Origin: Pseudomonas sp. PDNC002
GTDB lineage: Bacteria; Pseudomonadota; Gammaproteobacteria; Pseudomonadales; Pseudomonadaceae
Assembly (NCBI RefSeq): GCF_016919445.1
Contig: NZ_CP070356.1
Location: forward strand, 4,405,502 to 4,469,501
Length of the DNA: 64,000 bases
Direction of reading: 5' to 3'
Under the pieces are notes generated by a model. The model did no database searches and was not told where the DNA came from. It saw only the letters and a list, made by a program, of their open reading frames with translations. Both the position numbers and the translations under genes were made by a program. How positions within the stretch are numbered: position 1 is the stretch's first letter; each line of letters starts with the position of its first letter. This document shows, piece by piece, positions 20,083 to 29,018 of this stretch.

Positions 20083-20321
20083 TGTGTCGCGCGGGGACGC
20101 GCCCGGCTGATCGTGGATAAGGCCGTCCCACCCAGGAAAGCCGATGCCCTTCGTAGGAGCGGACCTTGTCCGCGAAAAGCCCAGGCACGCTACCAAGCCC
20201 TGGCGGAAAGGTCCGCCCCCCTGTGTGTCGCGCTGGGACGCGCCCGGCTGATCGTGGAAAAGGCCGTCACTCCCAGGAAAGCCGATACCCTTCGTAGGAG
20301 CGGACCTTGTCCGCGAAAAGC
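20083..20321. repeat. direct repeat of a 98-base REP-containing unit
   Basis: Two nearly identical 98-base units lie at 20083-20180 and 20224-20321. Each ends in a hairpin with GGAGCGGACC...GTCCGCG type arms. A third, inverted copy of the hairpin core (GCGGACAAGGTCCGCTCCTA) lies at 20060-20079. This is typical of Pseudomonas REP/BIME elements between converging genes (ybhN and the LysR gene). Open frames over 20008-20498 on both strands are products of the repeat, not genes. The rest of 19993-20392 holds nothing else recognisable. Confidence 0.8.
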
Positions 20322-20392
20322 ATCCAGGCACATTCCCAAGCCACGGCGCAGCCGACGCGCAAGCAAGCTCGCTGACAGCGTCCCAAGGCGAC

Positions 20393-21313
20393 TCACGCCA
20401 CCGCGCTGTCCACGCCGGCATCCAGGTCCACGAGCAATTCGATCATGGCCCTCGCAGCCGCCGAAAGGCGGTCGCCAGTGCGCGTGACGATGCCGCAACG
20501 CGCCTGGAGGATGTCGACATTCAGCGGCAGGTTGCGGAAGTGCAGGCGCACCAGTTCGCCGCGTTCCATCGGATCGCTCACCGCCTCATCCACCGCAATG
20601 CCGATGGCATCGGTCTGGCTGACGATGCGTACCAGGGAGGCCATGTCCTCGCACTGAATATTGGCGGTGACGTCGATCTTGCCGCTGAGGTTGGCGAGCA
20701 TCTTCCGCGCGCTGGGCGGGATCAGCGTGGCGGCCAGCGGGTAGGCGAACATGTCGTTGGTGGAGAGGCTTTCCTTGGCCAGCAGCGGGTGTCCGTCGCG
20801 GCAGAAGAACAGGCCGCTGCGCGGCTTCAGCGCGCGGGTCTGGAAGTTCGGGTCGGCTTCGAAATGGCGGATGTCGGCGACGAAGAACTCGATCTCCTCG
20901 CGGCTCAGGCTGCGCGCCAGGCGCTCCCAGTTGTCCACGCCGAACTGGATGTGGATGCGCGGGTAACGCTGGACGAAGCGCGACACCGCATCCGATACCA
21001 GCTTCTGTGCCGGCGCCGGCCCGCTGCCGAAGCGCAACTCGCCCGAGTCCAGCTTGTTCAGGCGGGCAATGGCATGGCTCAGGTTGTTGGCCCCCTGCAC
21101 CAGGCTCAACGCGTGCTGCAGCACCACCTGGCCCTCGGGGGTGGGGCGCAGGTCCTTGCTGCCGCGGTCCACCAGCCGGCACCCCAGTTCCTGCTCCAGG
21201 CCCTGGATGCTGCGGCTGAAAGCGGGCTGGGTGATGCCCATGGCGTCGGCGGCACGGACGAAGCTGCGGTGTTCATTCAGGGCGATGAAATAGCGGAGTT
21301 GGCGCAAATCCAT
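20393..21313 (-). CDS. sftR: LysR-type regulator, SftR-like
   Basis: A 306-residue LysR-type transcription factor: N-terminal winged helix (residues 1-60; MDLRQLRYFIALNEHRSFVR at the start, then ITQPAFSRSIQGLE as the recognition helix region) and a periplasmic-binding-fold effector domain (about 90-295). It is divergent from a TonB receptor gene and near an atsK gene. In P. putida S-313 the LysR regulator SftR controls the TonB receptor SftP and AtsK for sulfate-ester use, so the name is inferred from this order. Its effector is not deducible. The shared upstream region holds two LysR-type inverted repeats. Confidence 0.75.
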   Translation of the reverse strand: MDLRQLRYFIALNEHRSFVRAADAMGITQPAFSRSIQGLEQELGCRLVDRGSKDLRPTPEGQVVLQHALSLVQGANNLSHAIARLNKLDSGELRFGSGPAPAQKLVSDAVSRFVQRYPRIHIQFGVDNWERLARSLSREEIEFFVADIRHFEADPNFQTRALKPRSGLFFCRDGHPLLAKESLSTNDMFAYPLAATLIPPSARKMLANLSGKIDVTANIQCEDMASLVRIVSQTDAIGIAVDEAVSDPMERGELVRLHFRNLPLNVDILQARCGIVTRTGDRLSAAARAMIELLVDLDAGVDSAVA

Positions 21314-21388
21314 GATGCATTTCCGGCATTGAAAATAGTGGGCAAAGGCATTTGCCGCTCGTTATGCGCTGGTTTTAAATGCAAGCTC

Positions 21389-21443
21389 TTATTCCGTCAA
21401 CGAAGAATAAAACCTAGATCTATTCTTTTATGAACTAAGAATA
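21389..21443. promoter_or_regulatory. paired inverted repeats, candidate LysR operator
   Basis: In the 309-base divergent gap 21314-21622, TTATTC (21389-21394) faces GAATAA (21405-21410), and TATTCTT (21421-21427) faces AAGAATA (21437-21443). The second fits the T-N11-A pattern of LysR sites. Both share the TATTC/GAATA core, as expected for a recognition and an activation site. The rest of the gap is AT-rich near the LysR start and otherwise featureless. Confidence 0.55.
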
Positions 21444-21622
21444 TAGCTCAGACCAGGAGTCGCCCGATGCCAGCCTTGCACCCCCTCTCCTCGCGAATGT
21501 GCCAGTCCCGCTGTCGCTGACAGCCAAACGCAACCCGCCAACACCCGGATTCGTCGTTCGCCACCACTGCGTGGCGCGGCCCCCTTTTGCCCGCGAACCG
21601 TGCGGACAGCCAAGGACACAGC

Positions 21623-24004
21623 ATGACTTTGAGACATTCGCCTTCCCTCTTCACCCCGCGCCGGCTGCGCGCTCCGGACTACGCCGTGGTCCTGCTGCTG
21701 GCCCTGGGCGGCGCCCTGCCGGTCTTCGCCGAGGAATCCGAGGACGGCACCACCGCCAGTGAAACCATCAAGCCCGTCAGCGCCACACCCGCCAAGGCCG
21801 ATGCCACCCTGGGCAAGGTCACCGTCACCGCCCGCCGCCGCGAGGAAGACTCGCAGAAGGTGCCCACGCCGATCACCGTGGTCGGCGGCGAAACCCTGGA
21901 AAGCCAGCGCGTCTACAAGGTGCAGGACCTGCAGCAGATCCTGCCCAGCGTGAACGTCGCCTTCATCCACGCGCGGCAATCGAGCATCGCGGTGCGCGGC
22001 ATCGGCAACAACCCGGCCAGCGACGGCCTGGAAGGCAGTGCCGGGGTCTACCTGGATAACGTTTACCTCGGTCGCCCAGGCATGGCGGTATTCGACCTGC
22101 TGGACATCGAGCAGCTGGAGCTGCTGCGCGGCCCGCAGGGCACCCTGTTCGGCAAGAACACCACGGCCGGCGTGCTGAACATCAGCACCCGCGCGCCGAC
22201 CTTCACCCCCGAGCGCAGCGTCGAGGTATCCGGTGGCCAGGATGGCTACTTCCAGGGCAAGGGCACCGTCTCTGGCGCGCTGACCGACACCCTGGCTGGA
22301 CGCGTCTCGGCCTACCGCACCCGCGACGACGGCTACATCAAGAACATCCACGACGACAACTACCTCAATGGCGGCGAGCGCCAGGGCATCCGCGGGCAAC
22401 TGCTGTTCAAGCCCAGCGAGGACTTCGACCTGCGTTGGATCAACGACTACAACGAGGAAGATTCCAGCAACGGCAGCATGGTGGTCTACGGCGCCGCCGA
22501 CCGTTTCTGGCAGCGCGCCGCCTCGGTGGGCGCATCGCCGGTACGCGACCCGGACGACCACAAGGTCAATATCAACGCTCGCCAGCACGTCAGCGTGCAC
22601 CAGGGCGGCAGCTCGGTGGAGGCCAACTGGAACCTCAACGGCGGCTACAAGCTGACCTCCATCAGCGCCTATCGCTACTGGCACTTCACCCCGGCCAACG
22701 ACGAGCAGCTCAACGTCTCGGCGATCAACAACACCGGCGTGGAAGTCCACGATCGGCAGTTCTCCCAGGAAATCCGCCTGGCCTCGCCCACCGGCGGCGC
22801 CTTCGACTACGTGCTGGGCGCCTACGCGTTCAACCAGAACCTGGGCAACAAGACCTTCACCGACTACGGTCCGGTGGCGGACCGCTACCTGATCGGCAGC
22901 GACCTGAATGCGCTGAACAACACCTACTCCAAGGCCAACGGCAAGATCGAGACCGACAGCTTCGCGCTGTTCGCCCAGAGCACCTGGCACCTGACCGACA
23001 AGCTCGACTTCACCGCCGGCCTGCGCGGGACCTACGAGCAGAAGTACGCCAAGGTCCAGCGTTTCTCCCCCGAAGGCGGCGCCCCGGTCACCGGCGCCGG
23101 CGCAGTGGTGCGGCGCAACCAGTTGGGCGCCTATGACTCCGGCGACCTGAGCCTCTACAACTTCTCGCCCTCGGCGCTGTTGAGCCTCAGCTACCAGTTC
23201 ACCGACGACCTGCTGGGCTATGCCTCGCTGTCCCATGGCGAGAAGTCCGGCGGCGTGAACCTCGCGGTGGCCAGTGCGCCAACGGCTGGCGCGGATTCCC
23301 TGCTGGTCGGCCCCGAGCGCGCCAACGACGCCGAGCTGGGGATCAAGTCGACCCTGTTCGACGATCGCCTGCAACTCAACGCCAACCTGTTCTGGACCGG
23401 CATCCACGGCTACCAGGCCACCACCTATTACCAGCCGGCGGGCTCCACCACCCTGGTCCAGGTCCTTTCCAACGCCGGCAGCGTGCGTTCGCGCGGCGTG
23501 GAATGGGAAGCCACCGCCCTGCCGGTGCGCGGCCTGCGGCTGAACTTCAACGGTTCCTACAACGACGTCACCTACCTGTCGTTCAAGGACGCCCCGTGCC
23601 CGGCGGAAATCTCCACCCAGGCCGGCGCGCCGGCCACCTGCGACCTCACCGGTGAGCGCGTGGTCGGAGCTTCGAAATGGATCGCCAACCTTAAAGGCGA
23701 ATACGCCTGGAACCTCGACGACGGCATCCAGCCCTACCTGACCGCCAGCTACGCCTACCGCTCTTCCGCCGAAGGCACGCTGGACAACTCCGACCTCTCG
23801 AAGATCGACGGCTACGGCCTGGCGAACTTCTCCGTCGGCCTGCGCAAGGACATCGGCGACGGACAACTGGATACCTCGATCTGGCTGAAGAACGCCTTCG
23901 ACAAGGACTACTACCTGGCCGCCTTCGCCAGCATCAACGGCTCCTACACCGCCTCGGTGGGGCAGCCGCGCACCCTGGGCGCCTCGGTTCGATACGACTT
24001 CTGA
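21623..24004 (+). CDS. sftP: TonB-dependent outer-membrane receptor, SftP-like
   Basis: Outer-membrane active transporter of 793 residues. Signal peptide about 1-37 (ending LPVFAEE), then VTVTARRREEDSQKVP resembling the start of the plug, plug blocks VRGIGNNPASDGLEGSAGVY and LRGPQGTLFGKNTTAGVLNI, and a 22-strand type barrel ending in Phe (RYDF), as needed for outer-membrane insertion. Start 21623 has AAGGA upstream and gives a proper signal peptide; 21587 would add twelve residues. Its place between a LysR gene and atsK matches SftP, a sulfate-ester receptor. The substrate is inferred from neighbours only. Confidence 0.85.
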   Translation: MTLRHSPSLFTPRRLRAPDYAVVLLLALGGALPVFAEESEDGTTASETIKPVSATPAKADATLGKVTVTARRREEDSQKVPTPITVVGGETLESQRVYKVQDLQQILPSVNVAFIHARQSSIAVRGIGNNPASDGLEGSAGVYLDNVYLGRPGMAVFDLLDIEQLELLRGPQGTLFGKNTTAGVLNISTRAPTFTPERSVEVSGGQDGYFQGKGTVSGALTDTLAGRVSAYRTRDDGYIKNIHDDNYLNGGERQGIRGQLLFKPSEDFDLRWINDYNEEDSSNGSMVVYGAADRFWQRAASVGASPVRDPDDHKVNINARQHVSVHQGGSSVEANWNLNGGYKLTSISAYRYWHFTPANDEQLNVSAINNTGVEVHDRQFSQEIRLASPTGGAFDYVLGAYAFNQNLGNKTFTDYGPVADRYLIGSDLNALNNTYSKANGKIETDSFALFAQSTWHLTDKLDFTAGLRGTYEQKYAKVQRFSPEGGAPVTGAGAVVRRNQLGAYDSGDLSLYNFSPSALLSLSYQFTDDLLGYASLSHGEKSGGVNLAVASAPTAGADSLLVGPERANDAELGIKSTLFDDRLQLNANLFWTGIHGYQATTYYQPAGSTTLVQVLSNAGSVRSRGVEWEATALPVRGLRLNFNGSYNDVTYLSFKDAPCPAEISTQAGAPATCDLTGERVVGASKWIANLKGEYAWNLDDGIQPYLTASYAYRSSAEGTLDNSDLSKIDGYGLANFSVGLRKDIGDGQLDTSIWLKNAFDKDYYLAAFASINGSYTASVGQPRTLGASVRYDF

Positions 24005-24061
24005 TCCCCATCCGCCGCGCCCGAGCGCGCGGCTCTATTGCCACAGCAAGAGGACGATGAG

Positions 24062-24982
24062 ATGAGCAACGCAGCACAAGCTATCCAGCAATCTTCAGAT
24101 CAACAAAGCCTGGTCAATCTGGATATCCACCCGGTAGCCGGCCGCATCGGCGCGGAGATTCGCGGCGTGAGCCTCTCCGGCGATCTCGACGCTGCCACCA
24201 TCGACGCCATCCAGGCCGCGCTGGTGAAGCACAAGGTGATCTTCTTCCGTGGCCAGACCCAGCTCGACGACCAGGGCCAGGAAGCCTTCTCCAAGCTGCT
24301 CGGCGATCCGGTGGCGCACCCCACCGTGCCGGTGCAGGAAGGCACCCACTACCTGCTGGAGCTGGACGGGGCCCAAGGCCGCCGCGCCAACTCCTGGCAC
24401 ACCGACGTGACCTTCGTCGACGCCTATCCCAAGGCCTCGATCCTGCGCAACGTGGTAGCACCGGAGTCCGGCGGCGACACCGTCTGGGCCAACACCGCCA
24501 CCGCCTACGATGACCTGACGCCGGAACTGAAGGCGCTGGCCGACTCGCTCTGGGCCGTGCACAGCAACGAATACGACTATGCGAGCGTGCGCCCGAACGT
24601 CGACCCGGCGCGCCTGGAGGAATACCGCAAGATCTTCACGTCCACCGTCTACGAGACCGAGCATCCGGTGGTGCGCGTACACCCCATCAGTGGCGAGAAG
24701 ACGCTGCTGCTGGGGCACTTCGTCAAGCGTCTGAAGGGCCTCTCGCAGCACGACTCGGCGCACCTGTTCGCCGTGCTGCAGAGCCACGTCACCCGCCTGG
24801 AAAACACCGTGCGCTGGCGCTGGCAGCCGGGCGACGTGGCCATCTGGGACAACCGCGCGACCCAGCACTACGCCGTGGACGATTACGGCACCCAGCCGCG
24901 CATCGTGCGCCGCGTGACGCTCAGCGGCGAAGTGCCGGTGGGTGTCGATGGGCAGCGCAGTCGGACGATCAAGAAGGTTTGA
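24062..24982 (+). CDS. atsK: AtsK-type 2-oxoglutarate-dependent alkylsulfatase
   Basis: Iron(II)/2-oxoglutarate dioxygenase that cleaves alkyl sulfate esters to aldehyde and sulfate. The 306 residues closely follow P. putida AtsK as remembered: [31 protein letters not shown] with metal His113 and Asp115, [29 protein letters not shown], then distal metal His269 and 2-oxoglutarate Arg280 ([10 protein letters not shown]). These lie a constant five residues after the AtsK positions. Start 24062 follows GAGGA; an upstream start at 24038 is less likely. Sits 57 bases after the receptor gene, so probably one operon, with a repeat element after it. Confidence 0.88.
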   Translation: MSNAAQAIQQSSDQQSLVNLDIHPVAGRIGAEIRGVSLSGDLDAATIDAIQAALVKHKVIFFRGQTQLDDQGQEAFSKLLGDPVAHPTVPVQEGTHYLLELDGAQGRRANSWHTDVTFVDAYPKASILRNVVAPESGGDTVWANTATAYDDLTPELKALADSLWAVHSNEYDYASVRPNVDPARLEEYRKIFTSTVYETEHPVVRVHPISGEKTLLLGHFVKRLKGLSQHDSAHLFAVLQSHVTRLENTVRWRWQPGDVAIWDNRATQHYAVDDYGTQPRIVRRVTLSGEVPVGVDGQRSRTIKKV

Positions 24983-24995
24983 GCCTTTCCCCAGA

Positions 24996-25105
24996 GCCCC
25001 TCACCCCCGCCCTCTCCCAGGGGGAGAGGGAGTAGATCGGCGCAACGGGATAACCCGCTGCATCGGACTGCCCCCTCTCCCTCCGGGAGAGGGTTGGGGT
25101 GAGGG
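24996..25105. repeat. CCCTCTCCC-type paired hairpin repeat, copy 1
   Basis: Two facing hairpins: CCCTCTCCC-AGGG-GGAGAGGG near 25010-25031 and CCCTCTCCCTCCGGGAGAGGG near 25072-25092, with outer arms CCCCTCACCCC and GGGTGAGGG. Same element as at 26133 and 29019. Lies in the gap between the two dioxygenase genes. Confidence 0.8.
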
Positions 25106-25130
25106 AAGCCCCACACTCAGGATTTTCGAG

Positions 25131-26021
25131 ATGACCCAATCCAACGCCCTCCAACAACCCACCGCCGAACCCTTCGCCATCGTCCCCCTCGACGCCCCGC
25201 TGGGCGCCGAAGTGCGTGGCCTCGACGCCCGCGAGCCCCTGACGCCGGAACAGATCCTGGCGATCAAGCAGGCCCACCGCGAGCACCACATCCTGATCTT
25301 CAAGAACCAGGACCTGGACGACCAGCAATACCTGCGCTTCGCCACGCTGTTCGGCGCGGTGTTCCAGCCGCCGGCAGACGTCCCGGTGCTGTCCTCCGGC
25401 ACCGACGGCAAAGCCCCGGATATCGTCAAGGTGGCCAACACCGAGGACGGCGAGCTGGGCAACTTCGCCCTGCCGGCCCACATCGACCATCAATGGACGC
25501 CGATTCCCTCGTCCGGCTCCTTCCTCTACGCGCTGGAAGTACCGAAGACCGGCGGCGAAACCCAATTCACCAACCTCGCCCGCGCCTATCACACGCTCGA
25601 TGAAGCAACCCGCGCCGAGGTCGACCCGTTGCGCCTGATCAACTACAACCCGTTCATCCGCCTGAAGAGTGGTGGCTACAACGGTACCTTCGTGCGCTAT
25701 CGCACGCCGGAGATCGAACCCATCCAGGGCACCGAGCATCCGCTGGTGCGCACCCATCCTGAGAGTGGCAGGCGCGTGCTGTTCCTGTCCGTGCACACCG
25801 AAGTGGAAATTCCCGGTGCCGATCCGCAGCACGGCGCGGCGCTGGTGGAGAAACTGCGCGAGCACCTGCAGAAGCCCGAGCTGATCTACAGCCACAAATG
25901 GTCGGTGGGCGACATCGTCTGGTGGGACAACCAGGCCGTGCTACATGGTCGCAATGCCTTCCCGGCGAGTGAGAAACGGCGTTTGAAGCGCATCAGTCTG
26001 AGCGGTAGCCGGCCGTTCTGA
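25131..26021 (+). CDS. TauD-family 2-oxoglutarate-dependent dioxygenase
   Basis: A second, distinct member of the TauD/TfdA family, 296 residues. The facial triad is visible as HIDHQW (His117, Asp119) and VLHGRNAF near residue 270, with the C-terminal RRLKRISLSG supplying the 2-oxoglutarate arginine. Compared with AtsK the loop before HxD is longer (LSSGTDGKAPDIVKVANTED). The substrate could be a sulfonate, a sulfate ester or an unrelated organic acid; its position suggests sulfur scavenging. Start 25131 was chosen because the open frame before it is repeat DNA. No close relationship to TauD itself is claimed. Confidence 0.85.
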   Translation: MTQSNALQQPTAEPFAIVPLDAPLGAEVRGLDAREPLTPEQILAIKQAHREHHILIFKNQDLDDQQYLRFATLFGAVFQPPADVPVLSSGTDGKAPDIVKVANTEDGELGNFALPAHIDHQWTPIPSSGSFLYALEVPKTGGETQFTNLARAYHTLDEATRAEVDPLRLINYNPFIRLKSGGYNGTFVRYRTPEIEPIQGTEHPLVRTHPESGRRVLFLSVHTEVEIPGADPQHGAALVEKLREHLQKPELIYSHKWSVGDIVWWDNQAVLHGRNAFPASEKRRLKRISLSGSRPF

Positions 26022-26027
26022 GGCACG

Positions 26028-26106
26028 CGTAGGGCGGATAACCTGGGACAGGTTATCCGCCAACCCATGCACGGTGGATAACGCTGGCGCGTTATCCACC
26101 CTACGG
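26028..26106. repeat. GGATAAC-type paired inverted repeat, copy 1
   Basis: Begins CGTAGGGCGGATAACCTG and ends GTTATCCACCCTACGG. Inner arms AACCTGGGACAGGTT and AACGCTGGCGCGTT make two small hairpins inside the outer pair. The same element recurs at 29521. This is a known style of Pseudomonas intergenic repeat. Confidence 0.8.
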
Positions 26107-26132
26107 AACGGGAACATCTTCGCCAGGGCTTG

Positions 26133-26273
26133 CCCTCACCCCAGCCCTCTCCCAGAGGGAGAGGGAGCCGTTCGGTGCAATTGGGAACAACGAAGTCAGC
26201 CGGCGAGCGCCGATCTCTTCACCGCTCTGGACAGTTCCCTCTCCCGCGTGCGGGAGAGGGTTAGGGTGAGGGG
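26133..26273. repeat. CCCTCTCCC-type paired hairpin repeat, copy 2
   Basis: Hairpins CCCTCTCCCAGAGGGAGAGGG near 26145-26165 and CCCTCTCCCGCGTGCGGGAGAGGG near 26237-26260, outer arms CCCTCACCCC and GGGTGAGGGG. Further on, GCGAGCAAGCTCGCTCCTAC at 26355-26374 is another REP core. The rest of the 26274-26480 gap shows nothing else. Confidence 0.8.
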
Positions 26274-26480
26274 CCTTTAATCGTGTAAGACCAAGCGGAA
26301 CACCTGATCCTTACTCGCGAACGGATTGCCTGGCAGCCCGGCATCCAGCGGTTCGCGAGCAAGCTCGCTCCTACAAAACAGCCGCCCTATGAAATTCCAT
26401 GAAGCCAGCGCTCTCTATGCTTATGCGAAATCGTTTCTTGTCCTGAATCAGCTATTCCTTTTATCCTTTCGGTAACTCGT

Positions 26481-26494
26481 CATAACAAGTTATG
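26481..26494. promoter_or_regulatory. candidate GntR operator
   Basis: CATAAC-AA-GTTATG, perfect 6-base arms around two bases, five bases before the GntR start codon. Arm length and spacing resemble operators of UTRA-type GntR repressors, so autoregulation is likely. The upstream AT-rich stretch 26405-26480 could carry the promoter. Confidence 0.5.
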
Positions 26495-26498
26495 AACT

Positions 26499-27248
26499 AT
26501 GGCCGAACTACTCCCGCTCTCCCCCGTTCCCCTCTACAGCCAGCTCAAGGAAGTTCTGCGCACGCGCATCCTCGACGGCACCTATCCGCCGCTCAGCCGC
26601 ATGCCGTCGGAAGCCGAGCTAGGCAAGGCCTTCGACGTCAGCCGCATCACCGTGCGCCAGGCGCTGGGCGACCTGCAGAAGGAAGGGCTGATCTTCAAGA
26701 TCCACGGCAAGGGCACCTTCGTCGCCAAGCCCAAGGCCTTCCAGAACGTCAGCACCCTGCAGGGCCTGGGCGAGTCCATGAGCCAGCGCGGCTATGAAGT
26801 GATCAACCGCCTGCGCAGCTTCAAGGTCGTCCCCGCGGACGCCCAGGTTGCCGCGCGCCTGCAAGTGGCCGAGGGCGAGAACGTGGTGCAGATCAAGCGC
26901 GCCCGCCTGGTGAACCGCGAGCTGGTGTCGCTGGAGATCACTTACTTGCCCGAATCTGTCGGCAAGCGGCTGGAAAAGGCCGATCTGGTCAGCCGCGACA
27001 TCTTCCTGATCCTGGAAAACGACTGCGCCCTGCCCCTGGGCCACGCCGATCTCGCCATCGACGCGATCCTTGCCGACGCCGAACTGGCCCAGGCACTGGA
27101 CGTGGAAGAAGGCTCGCCAGTGATGCGCATCGAGCGCCTCACCCACACCGCCGACGGCGCGCCGCTGGACTACGAACACCTCTACTACCGCGGCGATGCC
27201 TTCCAGTACCGCCTGCGCATCGACCGTCACAAGGGGCAGCATCAATGA
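26499..27248 (+). CDS. GntR/HutC-family (UTRA) transcription regulator
   Basis: A 249-residue repressor-type protein: winged helix at residues 5-75 (PLYSQLKEVLRTRILDGTYP, then AFDVSRITVRQALGDLQKEG and KIHGKGTFVAKP) and a UTRA effector domain about 95-240. The start at 26499 follows the palindrome closely and has no strong ribosome-binding site. Its stop overlaps the start of the next gene by 4 bases, which ties its expression to the flavoprotein operon it presumably controls. The ligand is probably the imported compound or a product. Confidence 0.87.
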   Translation: MAELLPLSPVPLYSQLKEVLRTRILDGTYPPLSRMPSEAELGKAFDVSRITVRQALGDLQKEGLIFKIHGKGTFVAKPKAFQNVSTLQGLGESMSQRGYEVINRLRSFKVVPADAQVAARLQVAEGENVVQIKRARLVNRELVSLEITYLPESVGKRLEKADLVSRDIFLILENDCALPLGHADLAIDAILADAELAQALDVEEGSPVMRIERLTHTADGAPLDYEHLYYRGDAFQYRLRIDRHKGQHQ

Positions 27249-28996
27249 GCCAATTCGACCTCTCCCAGATCCCCGAGGACAAGGAGCTCGCCTACGACAT
27301 CGTGGTGATCGGCGGCGGCACCGCCGGCCCGATGGCGGCGATCAAGGCCAAGGAAGCCAATCGCGAGCTGCGCGTGCTGCTGGTGGACAAGGCCAACGTC
27401 AAGCGCAGCGGCGCCATCAGCATGGGCATGGACGGCCTGAACAACGCCATCATCCCCGGCCACGCCACGCCCGAGCAGTACACCAAGGAAATCACCGTCG
27501 CCAACGATGGCATCGTCAACCAGGCGGCGGTCTACGCCTACGCCACCCACAGCTTCGAGACTCTGCAGCAACTGGACCGCTGGGGCGTGAAGTTCGAGAA
27601 GGACGAGGTCGGCGACTACGCGGTGAAGAAGGTCCACCACATGGGCGCCTATGTGCTGCCCATGCCCGAGGGCCACGACATCAAGAAGGTGCTGTACCGC
27701 CAGCTCAAGCGCGCACGCATCGAGATCACCAACCGCCTGGTGGTCACCCGCCTGCTCACCGACGCGGACGGCGCGGTCAACGGCCTGCTCGGCTTCGACT
27801 GCCGCACCGCGCAGTTCCAGGTGATCCGCGCCAAGGCGGTGGTCCTCGCCTGCGGGGCCGCCGGGCGCCTGGGCCTGCCTTCCTCCGGCTACCTGATGGG
27901 CACCTACGAGAACCCCACCAACGCCGGCGACGGCTACGCCATGGCTTACCACGCGGGGGCGGAGCTTTCGAACCTGGAGTGCTTCCAGATCAACCCGCTG
28001 ATCAAGGACTACAACGGCCCGGCCTGCGCCTACGTCACCGGCCCGCTGGGCGGCTACACCGCCAACAGCAAGGGCGAGCGCTTCATCGAGTGCGACTACT
28101 GGAGCGGCCAGATGATGTGGGAGTTCCACCAGGAACTCGAAGGCGGCAACGGCCCGGTGTTCCTCAAGCTGGATCACCTGGCCGAGGAAACCATCCAGAC
28201 CATCGAGGAAATCCTCCACAGCAACGAACGCCCCAGCCGCGGCCAGTTCCACGCCAACCGCGGCACCGACTACCGCCAGCAGATGGTGGAGATGCACATC
28301 TCCGAGATCGGTTTCTGCTCCGGCCATTCGGCTTCCGGCGTGTGGGTAAACGAGAAGGCCGAGACCAGCGTGAAAGGCCTGTACTCGGCCGGCGACATGG
28401 CCGCCGTGCCGCACAACTACATGCTCGGCGCCTTCACCTACGGCTGGTTCGCCGGGGCCAATGCCGCGCAGTACGTGGCTGGCCGCGAGTTCAGCGAGGT
28501 CGATGCCGCCCAGGTCGAGCGCGAGCGCGAGCGCGTCTTCGCGCCTTTGAAGCGTGAACACGGCCTGCCGCCTGCGCAGGTGGAGTACAAGCTGCGGCGC
28601 ATGGTCAACGACTACCTGCAGCCGCCCAAGGTGACCAAGAAGATGGAGATCGGCCTGCAGCGCTTCGCCGAAATCGCCCGCGACCTCGACAAGCTCAAGG
28701 CCAACAACCCCCACGAGCTAATGCGCGCCATGGAAGTCAGCGTGATCCGCGACTGCGCCGAAATGGCCGCCCGCGCCTCGCTGTTCCGTACGGAGAGCCG
28801 TTGGGGCCTGTACCACCATCGCGTCGACTACCCGCTGCGTAACGATGCTGACTGGTTCTGCCATGCGCACCTGAAGAAGGGTGAGGACGGCGAGATGAGC
28901 AGTTTCAAGAAGCCTATTGAGCCGTATGTGATTGACCTGGATGAGGGTGAGCAGCAGGCGTACGAGCGGCTGCGGGTGAAGAGCGAGGCGGCTTGA
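27245..28996 (+). CDS. adenylylsulfate-reductase-alpha-like FAD oxidoreductase
   Basis: A 583-residue flavoprotein of the fumarate reductase/succinate dehydrogenase superfamily. The FAD dinucleotide-binding motif is at residues 20-40 (IVVIGGGTAGPMAA), followed by KRSGAISMGMDGLNNAI, which resembles AprA of sulfate reducers, and the C-terminal FAD site GLYSAGDMAAVPHNYMLGAF. The C-terminal third (about 430-583) is the helical domain of the family. It pairs with a small AprB-like ferredoxin 258 bases downstream. Real AprA reduces adenylylsulfate; here no sat or qmo gene is present, so the reaction is open: an organosulfur or other two-electron reduction or oxidation. No signal peptide, so cytoplasmic. 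Confidence 0.8.
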   Translation: MSQFDLSQIPEDKELAYDIVVIGGGTAGPMAAIKAKEANRELRVLLVDKANVKRSGAISMGMDGLNNAIIPGHATPEQYTKEITVANDGIVNQAAVYAYATHSFETLQQLDRWGVKFEKDEVGDYAVKKVHHMGAYVLPMPEGHDIKKVLYRQLKRARIEITNRLVVTRLLTDADGAVNGLLGFDCRTAQFQVIRAKAVVLACGAAGRLGLPSSGYLMGTYENPTNAGDGYAMAYHAGAELSNLECFQINPLIKDYNGPACAYVTGPLGGYTANSKGERFIECDYWSGQMMWEFHQELEGGNGPVFLKLDHLAEETIQTIEEILHSNERPSRGQFHANRGTDYRQQMVEMHISEIGFCSGHSASGVWVNEKAETSVKGLYSAGDMAAVPHNYMLGAFTYGWFAGANAAQYVAGREFSEVDAAQVERERERVFAPLKREHGLPPAQVEYKLRRMVNDYLQPPKVTKKMEIGLQRFAEIARDLDKLKANNPHELMRAMEVSVIRDCAEMAARASLFRTESRWGLYHHRVDYPLRNDADWFCHAHLKKGEDGEMSSFKKPIEPYVIDLDEGEQQAYERLRVKSEAA

Positions 28997-29018
28997 GCAT
29001 TTCCGGCCGGCCATAAAG

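Noticed and set aside
20008-20498. Open frames over the 98-base repeats on both strands
   Set aside because: Their protein sequence repeats with the DNA unit and has no known family; the DNA is a REP-type repeat.
21428-23866. 812-residue minus-strand open frame opposite the TonB receptor
   Set aside because: No family features; the plus strand has a signal peptide, plug, barrel and a Phe end.
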